From: Bacteroidales bacterium
Lineage (GTDB): Bacteria; Bacteroidota; Bacteroidia; Bacteroidales; UBA7960
DNA: 46,364 nt
Assembly: GCA_007129255.1 (NCBI GenBank)
Contig: SKVW01000009.1
Location: forward strand, 1 to 46,364
Direction of reading: 5' to 3'
In this document: positions 33,583 to 41,645 of the stretch, one piece after another
How the letters are laid out: each line of letters begins with the position of its first letter
How positions within the stretch are numbered: the first letter of the stretch is position 1
The notes under the pieces: model-generated
Seen by the model: the letters and a program-made list of their open reading frames with translations, nothing else
What the model was told of the DNA's origin: nothing
Database searches by the model: none
Program-made: the position numbers and the translations under genes

Positions 33583-34041
33583 ATGGCAAATCAACCCCTG
33601 GTCAGGATCACCAAACAATTTCGCTTTGAGGCGGCGCATGCTTTGTGGAATTACGATGGCCAATGCCGCAATATACACGGGCATAGTTACATTCTTTATG
33701 TTACCATTAAAGGTTGCCCGGTCAATGACCTGAAAAACCCCAAGCACGGAATGGTGATCGATTTTTCGCAGTTGAAAAGAATAGTACATGAACTGATCAT
33801 CGAACCCTTTGATCATGCCTTGATGGTTAATGCCCATACCCCCCATTTGCAAATGGCAAAAAACAACAGCATGTTTGGAAAAGTTGCCGCTGTGCCCTAC
33901 CAGCCCACCTGCGAGAATATGGTTTGTGATTTTGCCGGAAAAATTAAAACCGCCCTTCCCGAAGGGATCAAACTCCACTCCGTTCGCCTGCATGAAACCT
34001 CCACCGCTTTTGCCGAATGGTTCCAAGAGGACAATCATTAA
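33583..34041 (+). CDS. queD: 6-carboxy-tetrahydropterin synthase QueD
   Basis: This 152-residue enzyme of the PTPS/QueD family converts 7,8-dihydroneopterin triphosphate to 6-carboxytetrahydropterin in queuosine/7-deazaguanine synthesis. The zinc ligands are His19 (FEAAHAL), His32 and His34 (NIHGHSY). The catalytic Cys28 stands in the CRNIHGH arrangement (C-x3-H-G-H) typical of QueD rather than of sepiapterin-forming PTPS. A conserved Glu follows in VRLHETSTAFAEW. Other que genes are not in the window. It is the last gene of the rightward operon. Confidence 0.92.
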   Translation: MANQPLVRITKQFRFEAAHALWNYDGQCRNIHGHSYILYVTIKGCPVNDLKNPKHGMVIDFSQLKRIVHELIIEPFDHALMVNAHTPHLQMAKNNSMFGKVAAVPYQPTCENMVCDFAGKIKTALPEGIKLHSVRLHETSTAFAEWFQEDNH

Positions 34042-34075
34042 ATAATTTAATGACGCAGTTGCATATGGGGTATCC

Positions 34076-36556
34076 CTAAAAGAAAAAAGCGTAACTCAGC
34101 CGAAGTGAAAAGTTATCCGTAAAGTCGGGTTTTGCATAAGGGCCATAACGCAGCATAAACTCGAACCCAAAGCTTGAAAATCCTGATCCGATCAGATCAA
34201 GAACGGCTATTCCCGACTCAAAATAACCTCTTTCCATGCTTTTTAAACCGGCGTTAAGGTGCTGATGCCCATTGTTGAAACTGCCGTAACCCATATTGGT
34301 AAGCAGTAGCAATTTGGGTTTAAAATTTGGGCGGTTGATCAGCAGGCTTTCAAAATTATGGTACCAGAAAAGGGCCAGGTAACGATCGGACGCAAATTCA
34401 TCCATGCGCATGGTGGCAAAAGACTGGGGCACTGAAATGGCAAACCTGCGGTAAGATGCAGAAGCCGTAAAAAGTTTGGACCAGGGCACATTGCCTTCTA
34501 CCCATCCCCCCCTGAGATTCCACTGTTGCCTGCCTGCCATCCTGATCCTGAAGTTGCGCGAATATCCTGCCTCTATGCGCCAGTAATCAAATTCTCCATC
34601 CATAACTCCCTCCCAGCCTCTGGTGATGTTTACATGCAGTACGGGAAAATCATCTCCAAAAACCATGATGCGGTTTGGGGTCAGGATGAACTTTTCCCCT
34701 ATGGCCAGGCGCATTTTCAGGCCGGTTTCAAAAAACCGGTAACGGGTGCTTTCGTCTTCCGTAATAATTTCATCCTTTTCCATTGCCGGCAAAAAACGGT
34801 AGCCATCATCGATGGTTACCTCTTCTGTAGCAGCAAAACCTTTTACGGTAAGTAAGTTTCGTAAAGTCCTGAAGCGCAGCCAGGTCAGATGGCGCTCGGT
34901 GACATCTTTGGTGCCCAGAAAGAAAGATCTCAGGTTGCCGGGGTCGAAAAGATTTCCTGTTTTCAGGAACTGTGATCCTCCCCGTTCTTCACGGTCATAG
35001 AGGTAATCGTAGCCCATCCAGGTGTCGCTGAGCCTGTGCAGACGAAAACTAACCCCGGCTCCGTATTTAAAAAGCTGGTCTTTTATTCCGTATCCCATGT
35101 GGGCGTTAAACTTCAAAACAGGAGAAAGACGGTGATTGGTCTCTGCCCCGAAACCCGGACGGAAGCCCTCTACTTCATTGTACCCGATCAGATGGATCAG
35201 GTTGATATCGAATATGCCCCTTCTGAGGTTGCCGTCAAACAAGGCTTCAATATTTTCAATCCTTCGGTCAAGGTTTTGCTCCCTCCCGATGCTGTCCAAT
35301 ACGTTGTAGGTGTTTCGTTCCCTGGGGGATAGGGTGTCTGCTCGGAACCGGTTCCAGAATGTATCTGCAGCCACCGTGGCATCCGGAGAAAACGTAACAT
35401 CAAAGCCCGAAAAGTCTCTGCGCGACAAGGGCGGTTCCAGTTGAATGTCTTCAAGGTAAGTTCTGCCCATCCCAACCACTTTAAAATTATTAAGTTCTGT
35501 AACGTTAAGAAATCCGAAGTCGGTATTGAGCTGGGTTGGAAACCATCGCTTTCCCTCAATGAGTTCGTATTTTTGCTGAATTTTGATGTGGGTGTCCCCG
35601 GTTTCCCCTGCCGGGCCGGCAATCACATTCTGCAATGCCCAGCCATTGGTATTGATATAAAGCAGACCCTGTAGCCCTTCAAAATTGCGGCCTCTTGAAG
35701 GACGGTAAGAAATGATATAAACCGTATCGGGTAACTGGGTGTGGAGGGTGTCTTCCAGGTTAAAGAAATAACGGCCTGTACTTCCCGGAGACAGCGGACT
35801 GAGGTAGGTGTTGCCTGCAATACTGATAAAGTCATCGTAAAAGGAAAAGGATTGCAATTGGGTAACCAGCAGCACAAACTCAGGGTTTTGCAGTCCCGAA
35901 ATCCTTGAAGCCAGCACCGTTTCGTTGTTGCGGCCCGGGTAGCGGTATTTCCTCTCTTTTACACTCTCCATGATCAGGAAATGCTGGTTTTCCAGGAAAC
36001 GGCTCAGGCGATCGGTAATGGTATCGGTGCCCGGGGCGGGGCGGCTCTCCTGCGACTCCTCAAACTCACCCGTGAAAATGAACTTGTTGTAAGAGGTGTA
36101 GGAAAACGACCCCATTTTTTCGGGATTGTTGCGGTCGCGGTTGGCAATAACATGGTTGATGATGCGGTGGGCCGGGTTTTCGCCCGGAAGGATGGTTACT
36201 TCAGGCAGTCGGATAGGACGGGGAGCCATACGGATGACCAATCCTGTTTTCTGCTCTCCCAGTTCAACTACTTTTTCATGATATCCCACATAGGAAAACA
36301 ATAGCGCCTCAATGGGTTGTGAATGGGAGAGCTTGAAAAATCCATCAATATCCGTCATCCCTCCGCTGCGCGAACCGCTGATCCGGATATTGACAAACGC
36401 AAGAGGTTCCCCGCTTTGTTGATCGATAACCCTCCCGCTTGCTTCATAGACCGAAATTGTTGCACCATTGCTTATTGGATGGAAAAAAATCCCGCAAAGG
36501 GAAAAAAGGAAAACCACAAAAAAGAATTTTATCTGTTGGGAGCTATTGGTGTCCAT
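34076..36556 (-). CDS. DUF5686 outer-membrane protein with carboxypeptidase-like regulatory domain
   Basis: I start at the ATG at 36556 (826 residues), because the track start is upstream of a perfect -7 box. The N-terminal hydrophobic stretch (KFFFVVFLFSLCGIFF) is an export signal. It is followed by a CarboxypepD_reg-like domain (SGRVIDQQSGEPLAFVNIRI ... GFFKLSHSQP). The rest matches the DUF5686 family, with amphipathic strands and a C-terminal run ending LRLSYAFFF, typical of an outer-membrane barrel with a terminal aromatic residue. Such proteins resemble TonB-dependent-like receptors without a plug. The function in Bacteroidota is unknown. It is convergent with queD. Confidence 0.82.
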   Translation of the reverse strand: MDTNSSQQIKFFFVVFLFSLCGIFFHPISNGATISVYEASGRVIDQQSGEPLAFVNIRISGSRSGGMTDIDGFFKLSHSQPIEALLFSYVGYHEKVVELGEQKTGLVIRMAPRPIRLPEVTILPGENPAHRIINHVIANRDRNNPEKMGSFSYTSYNKFIFTGEFEESQESRPAPGTDTITDRLSRFLENQHFLIMESVKERKYRYPGRNNETVLASRISGLQNPEFVLLVTQLQSFSFYDDFISIAGNTYLSPLSPGSTGRYFFNLEDTLHTQLPDTVYIISYRPSRGRNFEGLQGLLYINTNGWALQNVIAGPAGETGDTHIKIQQKYELIEGKRWFPTQLNTDFGFLNVTELNNFKVVGMGRTYLEDIQLEPPLSRRDFSGFDVTFSPDATVAADTFWNRFRADTLSPRERNTYNVLDSIGREQNLDRRIENIEALFDGNLRRGIFDINLIHLIGYNEVEGFRPGFGAETNHRLSPVLKFNAHMGYGIKDQLFKYGAGVSFRLHRLSDTWMGYDYLYDREERGGSQFLKTGNLFDPGNLRSFFLGTKDVTERHLTWLRFRTLRNLLTVKGFAATEEVTIDDGYRFLPAMEKDEIITEDESTRYRFFETGLKMRLAIGEKFILTPNRIMVFGDDFPVLHVNITRGWEGVMDGEFDYWRIEAGYSRNFRIRMAGRQQWNLRGGWVEGNVPWSKLFTASASYRRFAISVPQSFATMRMDEFASDRYLALFWYHNFESLLINRPNFKPKLLLLTNMGYGSFNNGHQHLNAGLKSMERGYFESGIAVLDLIGSGFSSFGFEFMLRYGPYAKPDFTDNFSLRLSYAFFF

Positions 36557-36579
36557 TGGCAGGAGGTTGAATTCTTTGC

Positions 36580-36587
36580 CAAAAATA
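36580..36587 (-). promoter_or_regulatory. -7 element TATTTTTG for the DUF5686 gene
   Basis: Minus-strand TATTTTTG is an exact TAnnTTTG match 24 bp before the corrected ATG at 36556, consistent with that start. Confidence 0.5.
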
Positions 36588-36713
36588 CAAAATAAACCTT
36601 TTCCGTATTTTATACCGCAGACGGGTTTCAATGATTTAATTGTCAGTAACTTTTTTTTTGTACGGGGTGATTTTTTGAGGGTGGAAAACTTTCTGAAATG
36701 CGTAAAATTGTAT

Positions 36714-36721
36714 TAATTTTG
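36714..36721 (+). promoter_or_regulatory. -7 element TAATTTTG for gldE
   Basis: TAATTTTG is an exact TAnnTTTG match 24 bp before the TTG start of gldE. No ATG exists between the box and that TTG in the gldE frame. Confidence 0.55.
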
Positions 36722-36745
36722 TAAAAAACTAAGTATTGGAAAATC

Positions 36746-38074
36746 TTGGAAGATTCACCTGAACCTTATTCATCCGTAGCCGCCATTCTTCTTGCCACCG
36801 TTAATCAACTTTCCATGGAAATCCTGGCAGGGTTCCTGATCATGATTTCATTGCTTGTTATGTCCGCCTTTGTCTCCGGTTCGGAGGTTGCTTTTTTTTC
36901 TTTAACCCACAGCCATATTGACCGCATTAAAAAGAAAAAAAGCAACAGCGACCGTTTTGTGCTGGCCTTGCTTGAAAAGCCCAAACGCCTGCTGGCTACC
37001 ATTCTGATCGCCAACAATGTGCTCAACATTGCTTTTATTATCCTCTCGGCATTTGTTTTTTCTGCCCTCTTTGACTTTTCCCACAGCCCGGTTTTGGGTT
37101 TTATTGTGCAGGTGGTACTGATCACTTTTCTGATCCTTGTATTTGCCGAAGTACTGCCAAAAATTTATGCTTCCCATTATTCGCTTCGTTTCGCCTCTTT
37201 AATGGCTTCTCCTTTGGTTTTGTTGCGCCGCTTATTTTATCCTTTGAGTTCCCTTTTGGTAAAATCTACCAACATGATTGATAAACGCATGGCCCGGAAG
37301 CGACCTAACCTCAGTATGAATGAGCTTTCTCACGCCCTGGAAATTACATCTGATGACACCACTACCGAGGAGGATAAAAATATTCTGAGGGGTATTGTGC
37401 GTTTCGGGAATACTTATGCCCGGGAGATCATGAAGTCGCGCATGGATGTTGTTGCTGTGGATATTAATACTCCTTTCCGAAAACTTTTGAAAACCATACA
37501 GGAGGCCGGCTATAGCCGCATTCCCGTTTACCAGGAAAGTTTTGACAATGTGGAGGGAATCCTGTACATTAAAGATTTGCTGCCTTACCTGGAAAAACCA
37601 GATGATTTTAACTGGCAGGAATTTATACGTAGCTGCTTTTTTGTTCCTGAAAGCAAAAAGATCAGCGACCTGCTTAAAGAGTTTCAGGAAAGAAAGATCC
37701 ACCTGGCCGTGGTGGTAGACGAATATGGAGGTTCTTCCGGTATCATTACCCTGGAAGATATACTGGAAGAGATTGTGGGAGAGATCAATGATGAGTTTGA
37801 CATCGAAGAAGCTGTTTATTCCAAGGTAGATGCATCCACCTTTGTTTTTGAAGGGCGAACGCTGTTAAAAGATTTTTGTAAGATCACCGGTATTGAGGAA
37901 GAGGTTTTTTCGGAGGTAAGAGGAGAGGCTGATACCCTTGCAGGGCTAATTCTGGAAATAAAACAAGAACTTCCGCGCAAAGGCGAACAATTGCAGTTCA
38001 AAAATTTCGTTTTCGAGGTGGAAGGGGTGGATAACCGCCGCATCAAAAGGGTCAAAGTAAAAGTTACCCGGTAA
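36746..38074 (+). CDS. gldE: Gliding motility-associated protein GldE (CNNM/CBS/CorC family)
   Basis: This 442-residue membrane protein has a CNNM transmembrane domain (about residues 24-190), a CBS pair (about 210-330, with SRIPVYQESFDNVEGILYIKDLL and VVVDEYGGSSGIITLEDILEEIVGE) and a CorC/HlyC C-terminal domain (350-435). Its immediate partner is gldD, the standard Bacteroidota arrangement, which is why I call it GldE rather than a general hemolysin/CorC protein. The start is a TTG (LEDSPEPYSS read as MED). An in-frame stop 24 bp upstream and the -7 box leave no ATG alternative except Met24, which would remove a conserved acidic N-terminus. GldE modulates GldD and gliding/type 9 secretion. 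Confidence 0.88.
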   Translation: MEDSPEPYSSVAAILLATVNQLSMEILAGFLIMISLLVMSAFVSGSEVAFFSLTHSHIDRIKKKKSNSDRFVLALLEKPKRLLATILIANNVLNIAFIILSAFVFSALFDFSHSPVLGFIVQVVLITFLILVFAEVLPKIYASHYSLRFASLMASPLVLLRRLFYPLSSLLVKSTNMIDKRMARKRPNLSMNELSHALEITSDDTTTEEDKNILRGIVRFGNTYAREIMKSRMDVVAVDINTPFRKLLKTIQEAGYSRIPVYQESFDNVEGILYIKDLLPYLEKPDDFNWQEFIRSCFFVPESKKISDLLKEFQERKIHLAVVVDEYGGSSGIITLEDILEEIVGEINDEFDIEEAVYSKVDASTFVFEGRTLLKDFCKITGIEEEVFSEVRGEADTLAGLILEIKQELPRKGEQLQFKNFVFEVEGVDNRRIKRVKVKVTR

Positions 38075-38100
38075 AGCCTTTTAAAATATTTTAGTAAACC

Positions 38101-38673
38101 ATGAAAAATTTATTGTTCTTTTTATTCCTTGCCTTTTTTATTGCCTGCACAGATTCATACAGCCCCAAGCCCCGGGGTTTTTTCCGGATTGATCTTCCCG
38201 AAAAAGAATATGTGCAATTTGACAGTGTTTTCCCTTATGCCTTTGAGCGTCCGGTCTATTCGAATTTTGAACCCGATACCCGGGAGTTTGCCGAACCTTA
38301 CTGGGCCGACCTTGCCTTTCCGCGATTTAGCGGGGCCATTCATTTAAGTTACAAAGAAGTGAACAGCTGGCAAGACCTTCGAAAATATTTTGAAGATGCC
38401 CGCAGCTTTGCCAACAAACACATCCCCAAAGCCTCTGCCATTCGCGACGAATTGATCATTGATGAGGAAAGACAGATGTATGGGATGTTTTACCACCTAA
38501 AGGGATCCGAAGTGGCTTCCCCTATTCAGTTTTATGTGACCGATAGTACTGATCACTTTTTAAGAGGAGCATTGTATTTTAATGTTACCCCAAATAACGA
38601 TTCGCTTGCCCCGGTCATTGATTTCCTTGAAGAAGATATTCGCCACATGCTCCAAACCATGAGCTGGAAATAG
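38101..38673 (+). CDS. gldD: Gliding motility lipoprotein GldD
   Basis: This 190-residue lipoprotein has the signal MKNLLFFLFLAFFIAC with Cys16 as lipidation site. The conserved GldD block follows directly: SPKPRGFFRIDLPEKEY, then the body ending LEEDIRHMLQTMSWK. It lies 26 bp after gldE. In Bacteroidota GldD is needed for gliding and T9SS-linked functions and occurs even in non-gliders. Its presence fits the three T9SS-sorted proteins in this window. It is convergent with mgtE, with a 12-bp gap. Confidence 0.92.
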   Translation: MKNLLFFLFLAFFIACTDSYSPKPRGFFRIDLPEKEYVQFDSVFPYAFERPVYSNFEPDTREFAEPYWADLAFPRFSGAIHLSYKEVNSWQDLRKYFEDARSFANKHIPKASAIRDELIIDEERQMYGMFYHLKGSEVASPIQFYVTDSTDHFLRGALYFNVTPNNDSLAPVIDFLEEDIRHMLQTMSWK

Positions 38674-38685
38674 CCAATCCTTTTT

Positions 38686-40044
38686 TCAGGCAAAGATCCC
38701 GTACATCATCCGCCCGATCATAAAATAGATAAACAACCCGATGATGTCATTGGAGGTGGTGATAAAAGGGCCGGTGGCAAGGGCAGGGTCTATTTTCAGG
38801 CGGTTAAGTGCCAGAGGCACAAAGGTGCCAAAAACCGAAGCAAACAAAATGACCGTCATGAGTGCGGTGCTTACGGTAAGACTTAATGCAAGGGATGGGG
38901 CGAAAAAGAAACTGTAGGTCATCAGTATTGCCGAACAAACCAGCCCGTTGATTACCCCAACGGAAATTTCTTTGAACAGTTTGGAAATGATGCCCCCGGT
39001 GAGGGAATGATTGGCCAGCCCTTTTACGATAAGTGCTGAAGACTGTACCCCCACATTTCCGCCCATGGCGGCGATCAGGGGCATGAAAAAGGCCATCTCG
39101 GGATTGATGCTGATCTGCTCCTCGTAATTGGCGATTACCCTTGAGCCGATAATCCCGCCAAATAAAGCAACGATCAACCAAAACAACCGGCCCTGGGTTA
39201 TTTCCCATATTTTATCGGAAGACTCAATATCCTGGCTAATCCCCGACATGAGTTGATAATCTTTCTCGGCTTCGTCTTTAATAAAATCAACCACGTCATC
39301 AATGGTAATGCGGCCGATCAGCCGGCCCAGCTGGTCAATTACCGGCAAAGCCACCAGGTCATATTTGTTCATGATCTGTGCCACCTCTTCCCCTCTTTGA
39401 GTAGCCTTTACCGCAATCACATCCGGGGTGTAAAGCTTGGCAATTTGGTCTCTGGGAGAAGCGATCAACAGGCTTTCGAGCGAAAGCAAACCTTTAAGTA
39501 CATTGTCATCGTCCACCACATATACAGTGTAAACATTTTCCACTTCTTCTGCCTGCCGGCGCATCTCACGGATGCATGTAACCACATACCAGCTGATGTT
39601 GACCTTTACCAGCTCTTTTCCCATTAATCCTCCAGCACTGTTTGCCGGGTATATCAGCAGATCGGCAATATCCTGGGCTTGCTTGCGGTCTTTTACCTGT
39701 TCGAGTACATCTTCCCGAAGGTCTTCGGGCAATTCATTGATCAGGTCGGCCGCATCATCCGAATCCAGGTTGTCAATAAATTCACGGGCAATTTCGTGGG
39801 TGGAGAAAGAAGTCAGGAACTTTTCCCTGACATCCTCTTCCAGCTCCATAAGCACTGCAGCGGCCTCTTCCTTGCCCAGCAAAGTGTAAAGATATTTGGC
39901 CTCCTCCAGGCTGAGATCATCCATCACTTCCGCAATGTCTGCCGGATACATCTCTTCAATGACCTGCAGCAGAAAATCTCGCTGATACCCCTGTATGGCC
40001 TCCTTTATCTGGTTCCTGGATATTTTTTTTATGTCAATGCCCAT
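38686..40044 (-). CDS. mgtE: Magnesium transporter MgtE
   Basis: I start at the ATG at 40044 (452 residues, MGIDIKKISRNQ); the track start overlaps the pyruvate kinase gene. The MgtE N-domain (about 25-130; EEMYPADIAEVMDDLSLEEA, DLINELPEDLREDVLEQV) senses cytosolic Mg2+. A CBS pair follows (130-255), then five membrane helices with the pore region PLIAAMGGNVGVQSSALIVKGLA. It is a gated Mg2+ (also Mn2+/Co2+) channel of the inner membrane. It starts 13 bp after the pyruvate kinase stop, so the two are probably one transcript; pyruvate kinase needs Mg2+, though that link is inference. Confidence 0.93.
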   Translation of the reverse strand: MGIDIKKISRNQIKEAIQGYQRDFLLQVIEEMYPADIAEVMDDLSLEEAKYLYTLLGKEEAAAVLMELEEDVREKFLTSFSTHEIAREFIDNLDSDDAADLINELPEDLREDVLEQVKDRKQAQDIADLLIYPANSAGGLMGKELVKVNISWYVVTCIREMRRQAEEVENVYTVYVVDDDNVLKGLLSLESLLIASPRDQIAKLYTPDVIAVKATQRGEEVAQIMNKYDLVALPVIDQLGRLIGRITIDDVVDFIKDEAEKDYQLMSGISQDIESSDKIWEITQGRLFWLIVALFGGIIGSRVIANYEEQISINPEMAFFMPLIAAMGGNVGVQSSALIVKGLANHSLTGGIISKLFKEISVGVINGLVCSAILMTYSFFFAPSLALSLTVSTALMTVILFASVFGTFVPLALNRLKIDPALATGPFITTSNDIIGLFIYFMIGRMMYGIFA

Positions 40045-40057
40045 TTTTCTAAAAATA

Positions 40058-41503
40058 TTAGCAAAGTTTTTCCCGGGGATTAAGGGCCCCCTGGTCGGAA
40101 AGCATGTTGCTTGCCGTGCTGATCTCCACAAAGGAAGGCCCGGCTTTTTTGCCGAAGTTTCCGGCCAGTACCAAAATCAAGTCTTCTTCCTTTATTTCTT
40201 TGCGTTCGAGCAGGCGGCATAAAGTAGCGCGGATAAAGTCTTTTTTGGATGTTTCCACGTCCATGTAATCGGCAACAATACCATAGGTTAAGGCCAGCTC
40301 ACGCATAACCCGGCTGTCATAACATTGTGCATAAATGGGCACCCTGCCACGGAAGGCAGCAAGATACCTGGCGGTTTTCCCGGTATCGGTATCGGTAATG
40401 ATGGCTTTGGTGTTTAGCTTATCGATGGAACGGACGGCCGTTCTTGAGAGAAATACCGATACCTGGTTGTCATGGGGCATCACCTTGCCTTCAAGGCCCA
40501 TGGATCTGCTTTTTTCAGCTTCTCTTACCGTTTTGGTCATGATCTGTACCGATTCAAGTGGATATTTCCCAAAAGCGGTTTCTCCGCTCAGCATTACGGA
40601 ATCGGTTCCGGAAAATACCGCCGTGGCAATGTCGCTAAGTTCCGCACGGGTGGGTCGGGGATTTTTGATCATGGAATGCAGCATCTGGGTGGCTACAATG
40701 ACGGCTTTTTTCTGGCGGATGCATTTTTTGATCAGCTCGGCTTGCACCACGGGGATGCGCTCGGCAGGAACCTCAATGGCCAGGTCGCCCCGGGCGATCA
40801 TGATTCCATGCACATGCTCAAGGATCTCGTCAAAATTGTCGATACCTTGCTGGTTCTCGATCTTGGCAATGATCTTGATGCGGCTTTGGTGGCGGTCCAG
40901 AATTTCCTGGATCTCCAGCACATCCTCCTTATTCCTTACAAAAGAGTGGGCAATGTAATCCATGTCGTGCTCAACGGCAAAATCAATGTACTTCCGGTCT
41001 TTTTGGCTCAGGGCAGGCAGGCTGATTTCGGTACCAGGGAGGTTCACACTTTTGCGCGGCTGGATCACCCCGCTGTTATTTACCTGGCAAATCAGGTGGT
41101 CGGTATGTTTTTCAACTACCGTGAGTTCAAGAGCCCCGTCATCGATCATGATCTTTTTGCCTTCGCCCAGATCATTCACAAATTGCTCATAATCTACATA
41201 AATACAATCCGGAGAGGAAGGAGCCCCTGGCTTACCTGAAAATTTGATAAGCTGACCCTGTGTGACCTCCACATCCTGGTTCGACTCATTGGTGCGTATC
41301 TCGGGCCCCTTGGTATCCAGCATAAAAGGAATTTTTGCCGATACTTTGCGGGTGTTCTCCATCACTTTCAGGGTTTGATCCGGCTGCTGATGGGCCGTGT
41401 TGATACGTACCACATCCATCCCGGCTTCATAAAGGGAGCGTAAAAGCTCCGGATCGCATTTCAAATCGGAAATGGTGGCAACTATTTTGGTAAGCTTTTC
41501 CAT
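40058..41503 (-). CDS. pyk: Pyruvate kinase
   Basis: This 481-residue enzyme catalyses the last step of glycolysis, phosphoenolpyruvate plus ADP to pyruvate plus ATP. Hallmarks are VVRINTAHQ, the phosphate/metal site FMLDTKGPEIRT, the catalytic lysine region IKIIAKIENQQGID, the metal-binding MIARGDLAIEVP, and SVMLSGETAFGKYP. The C-terminal alpha/beta domain is complete. It is somewhat divergent in the N-terminal motif (NTAH in place of NFSH). A TAAATTTG box lies upstream. It is followed by mgtE. Confidence 0.95.
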   Translation of the reverse strand: MEKLTKIVATISDLKCDPELLRSLYEAGMDVVRINTAHQQPDQTLKVMENTRKVSAKIPFMLDTKGPEIRTNESNQDVEVTQGQLIKFSGKPGAPSSPDCIYVDYEQFVNDLGEGKKIMIDDGALELTVVEKHTDHLICQVNNSGVIQPRKSVNLPGTEISLPALSQKDRKYIDFAVEHDMDYIAHSFVRNKEDVLEIQEILDRHQSRIKIIAKIENQQGIDNFDEILEHVHGIMIARGDLAIEVPAERIPVVQAELIKKCIRQKKAVIVATQMLHSMIKNPRPTRAELSDIATAVFSGTDSVMLSGETAFGKYPLESVQIMTKTVREAEKSRSMGLEGKVMPHDNQVSVFLSRTAVRSIDKLNTKAIITDTDTGKTARYLAAFRGRVPIYAQCYDSRVMRELALTYGIVADYMDVETSKKDFIRATLCRLLERKEIKEEDLILVLAGNFGKKAGPSFVEISTASNMLSDQGALNPREKLC

Positions 41504-41526
41504 AGTAGTTTTCTTTAAGTAAACAA

Positions 41527-41534
41527 CAAATTTA
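41527..41534 (-). promoter_or_regulatory. -7 element TAAATTTG for pyk-mgtE
   Basis: On the minus strand this is TAAATTTG, an exact TAnnTTTG match 24 bp before the pyk ATG. Confidence 0.5.
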
Positions 41535-41645
41535 CGGAAAAGCTGCCATTATATATCATTCACTCCGTCTTTCCACTGATTTTTCTCCCGGGATTTACAG
41601 AAAAAAAAGTTTGTTTATCTTTATTGGATACAAAAAAAATGCTTT

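Noticed and set aside
36557-36631. Track N-terminal extension of the DUF5686 protein
   Set aside because: It lies across an exact -7 box and places the signal sequence internally.
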